Assembly: GCA_007125255.1 (NCBI GenBank)
Contig: SLDM01000477.1
Coordinates: 1-7,590 of the forward strand
Reading direction: 5' to 3'
From: Phycisphaerales bacterium
Lineage (GTDB): Bacteria; Planctomycetota; Phycisphaerae; Phycisphaerales; SM1A02
DNA: 7,590 nucleotides
Made by a program: the position numbers and the translations under genes. Positions 6,826 to 7,590 of this stretch are shown here, one piece after another. The notes below the pieces were generated by a model, which was given only the letters and a program-made list of their open reading frames with translations, searched no databases and had not been told where the DNA came from. Position 1 is the stretch's first letter. Every line of letters starts with the position of its first letter.

Positions 6826-6882
6826 CGGAGTATCGAAGTGGAGGGATTGAGAGAGGCACGGAGGGGAAGCGACGGCAGCGGG
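6812..6882 (+). repeat. Octamer-repeat element copy C, overlapping the hemB stop
   Basis: Units in order are AAGTGACG (6812), AAGTGACG (6820, containing the hemB stop), GAGTATCG, AAGTGGAG, a degraded 9-bp spacer, then the core GAGGCACG-GAGGGG-AAGCGACG (6853-6874). The core differs from copy B at two of 22 positions. This copy is more decayed than B. It fills the start of the gap between hemB and hemD. The remainder of that gap (6883-6999) shows only GC-rich sequence with a CCCCGGGG palindrome at 6919-6926 and no clear terminator. Confidence 0.75.
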
Positions 6883-6999
6883 TGGGCGGGCGGCGTGGCC
6901 GGAACGACTGCAGAAGGTCCCCGGGGTGATGTCGAGCCACACACCACTTCCTCAAGACCCGGAAAGTGAAACAACGTCGTGGCGCCCCGCCTGCCTGCC

Positions 7000-7590
7000 T
7001 CATTTCAAGACGTGATCGGCGATCCCCCGCGCGAGGTCTCCGAAGGTCGGCCGCACGGCTTCGACCCGGGGCGTGAGGGCGAGTTCGCATAAGGCCGCCG
7101 TCGTCGCTGGACCGATGCTGGCGAAGGGGGATTCCAGCGGGCCGATGGTGCGAACCGCGCTCGGGCTGGTGACGGTAATCCAATCGATGTGCTCGATCAC
7201 CGACGGATCGAAATCACGCGGCCTGGTTTCATACACCGCCGGGCTGACGATGACGAGATCGCCCCACGCTTCGGGAGGGGAGGCGAGCGAGGAACGCGGG
7301 TAGCAGATCACGCCGGTGTCCGCGCGCTGGCGCAGCGCGGCCCAGAGCTCTTCGCCGCTGCGGCCGGTTTCAAATTCGACATTCCATCCGCGCGAGCGGA
7401 TCGCCTCGGCCGTCGCGGGGCCGACCGCGGCAATGCGCGGCGGCTTGGCGGGCAGTTCCGCCAGGCACTCCACGGCAAAGACGCTGGTGAGCACGAGCCA
7501 GTCCCCGCCGGTCAGCATCGACAGCTCATCTCGTGCATCGTCGGTGCGGTGGCGCGAGATCACCGGCTCACAGACCGGATCGAGGCCGAC
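7000..7590 (-). CDS. hemD: Uroporphyrinogen-III synthase, 5' end outside window
   Basis: Cyclises hydroxymethylbilane with inversion of ring D to uroporphyrinogen III, the substrate of CobA in the neighbouring operon. The visible 196 residues read through the right edge (first residues VGLDPVCEPV). A GTG at 7563 is therefore only an internal codon, and some 30-40 N-terminal residues are missing. HemD signatures in order of the visible part are WLVLTSVFAVECL (31-43), RIAAVGPATAEAIRSRGW (52-69), VIVSPAVYETRP (113-124), ITVTSPSAVRTI (138-149) and SIGPATTAALCELAL (158-172). The repeated TS..AV and GP.T elements reflect the two Rossmann-like lobes. HemD is poorly conserved as a family, so the call rests on these motifs plus context. 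It converges on hemB, and a hemC partner may lie further right. Confidence 0.88.
   Translation of the reverse strand, partial: VGLDPVCEPVISRHRTDDARDELSMLTGGDWLVLTSVFAVECLAELPAKPPRIAAVGPATAEAIRSRGWNVEFETGRSGEELWAALRQRADTGVICYPRSSLASPPEAWGDLVIVSPAVYETRPRDFDPSVIEHIDWITVTSPSAVRTIGPLESPFASIGPATTAALCELALTPRVEAVRPTFGDLARGIADHVLK

Noticed and set aside
5785..6942. Minus-strand open frame of 385 codons opposite hemB
   Set aside because: Antisense to a highly conserved HemB. Its sequence is Arg-rich and lacks motifs.

Overview
This is a GC-rich bacterial chromosome segment holding seven genes of sulfate assimilation and tetrapyrrole (siroheme and heme) synthesis. Five genes on the + strand, cysH, cysI, sirB, cobA and hemA (163-5615), are packed like one operon: an 80-nt gap, a 5-nt gap, then two 4-nt start/stop overlaps. 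hemB follows on the same strand after a 193-nt spacer (5809-6825). A gene on the - strand, the 3' part of hemD, converges on hemB and runs off the right edge (7590-7000). No mobile element, CRISPR array or RNA gene was seen. The taxon cannot be fixed from this window. High GC, small dispersed octamer repeats and an Mg-type HemB would fit a Planctomycetota/Phycisphaerae-like Gram-negative, but that is a guess.

The logic is one circuit. CysH reduces APS to sulfite with an Fe-S cluster. CysI reduces sulfite to sulfide and needs siroheme. CobA (SUMT) turns uroporphyrinogen III into precorrin-2, and the two-domain CbiX/SirB protein inserts the metal. HemA feeds 5-aminolevulinate into the pathway from Glu-tRNA, HemB makes porphobilinogen, and HemD closes the ring to uroporphyrinogen III. 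Not visible here: HemC, a precorrin-2 dehydrogenase (SirC), CysJ or another electron donor, and ATP sulfurylase. These must lie elsewhere.

Three points deserve attention. (1) The leader of cysH (73-116) holds a perfect 9-bp inverted repeat whose loop is complementary over 7 bases to a segment just downstream, so it could fold as a pseudoknot. (2) A degenerate 8-bp tandem repeat with a shared 22-bp core occurs three times between 5538 and 6882. One copy encodes the tail of HemA, one sits upstream of hemB in inverted orientation, and one encodes the last residues and stop codon of HemB. (3) The HemA is strongly diverged: it keeps the catalytic Cys but lacks the usual N-terminal His-Lys-Thr-Ala-Pro-like segment and other family-typical residues. 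I found no wholly new system; the window is mainly a well-recognised pathway with these local oddities.
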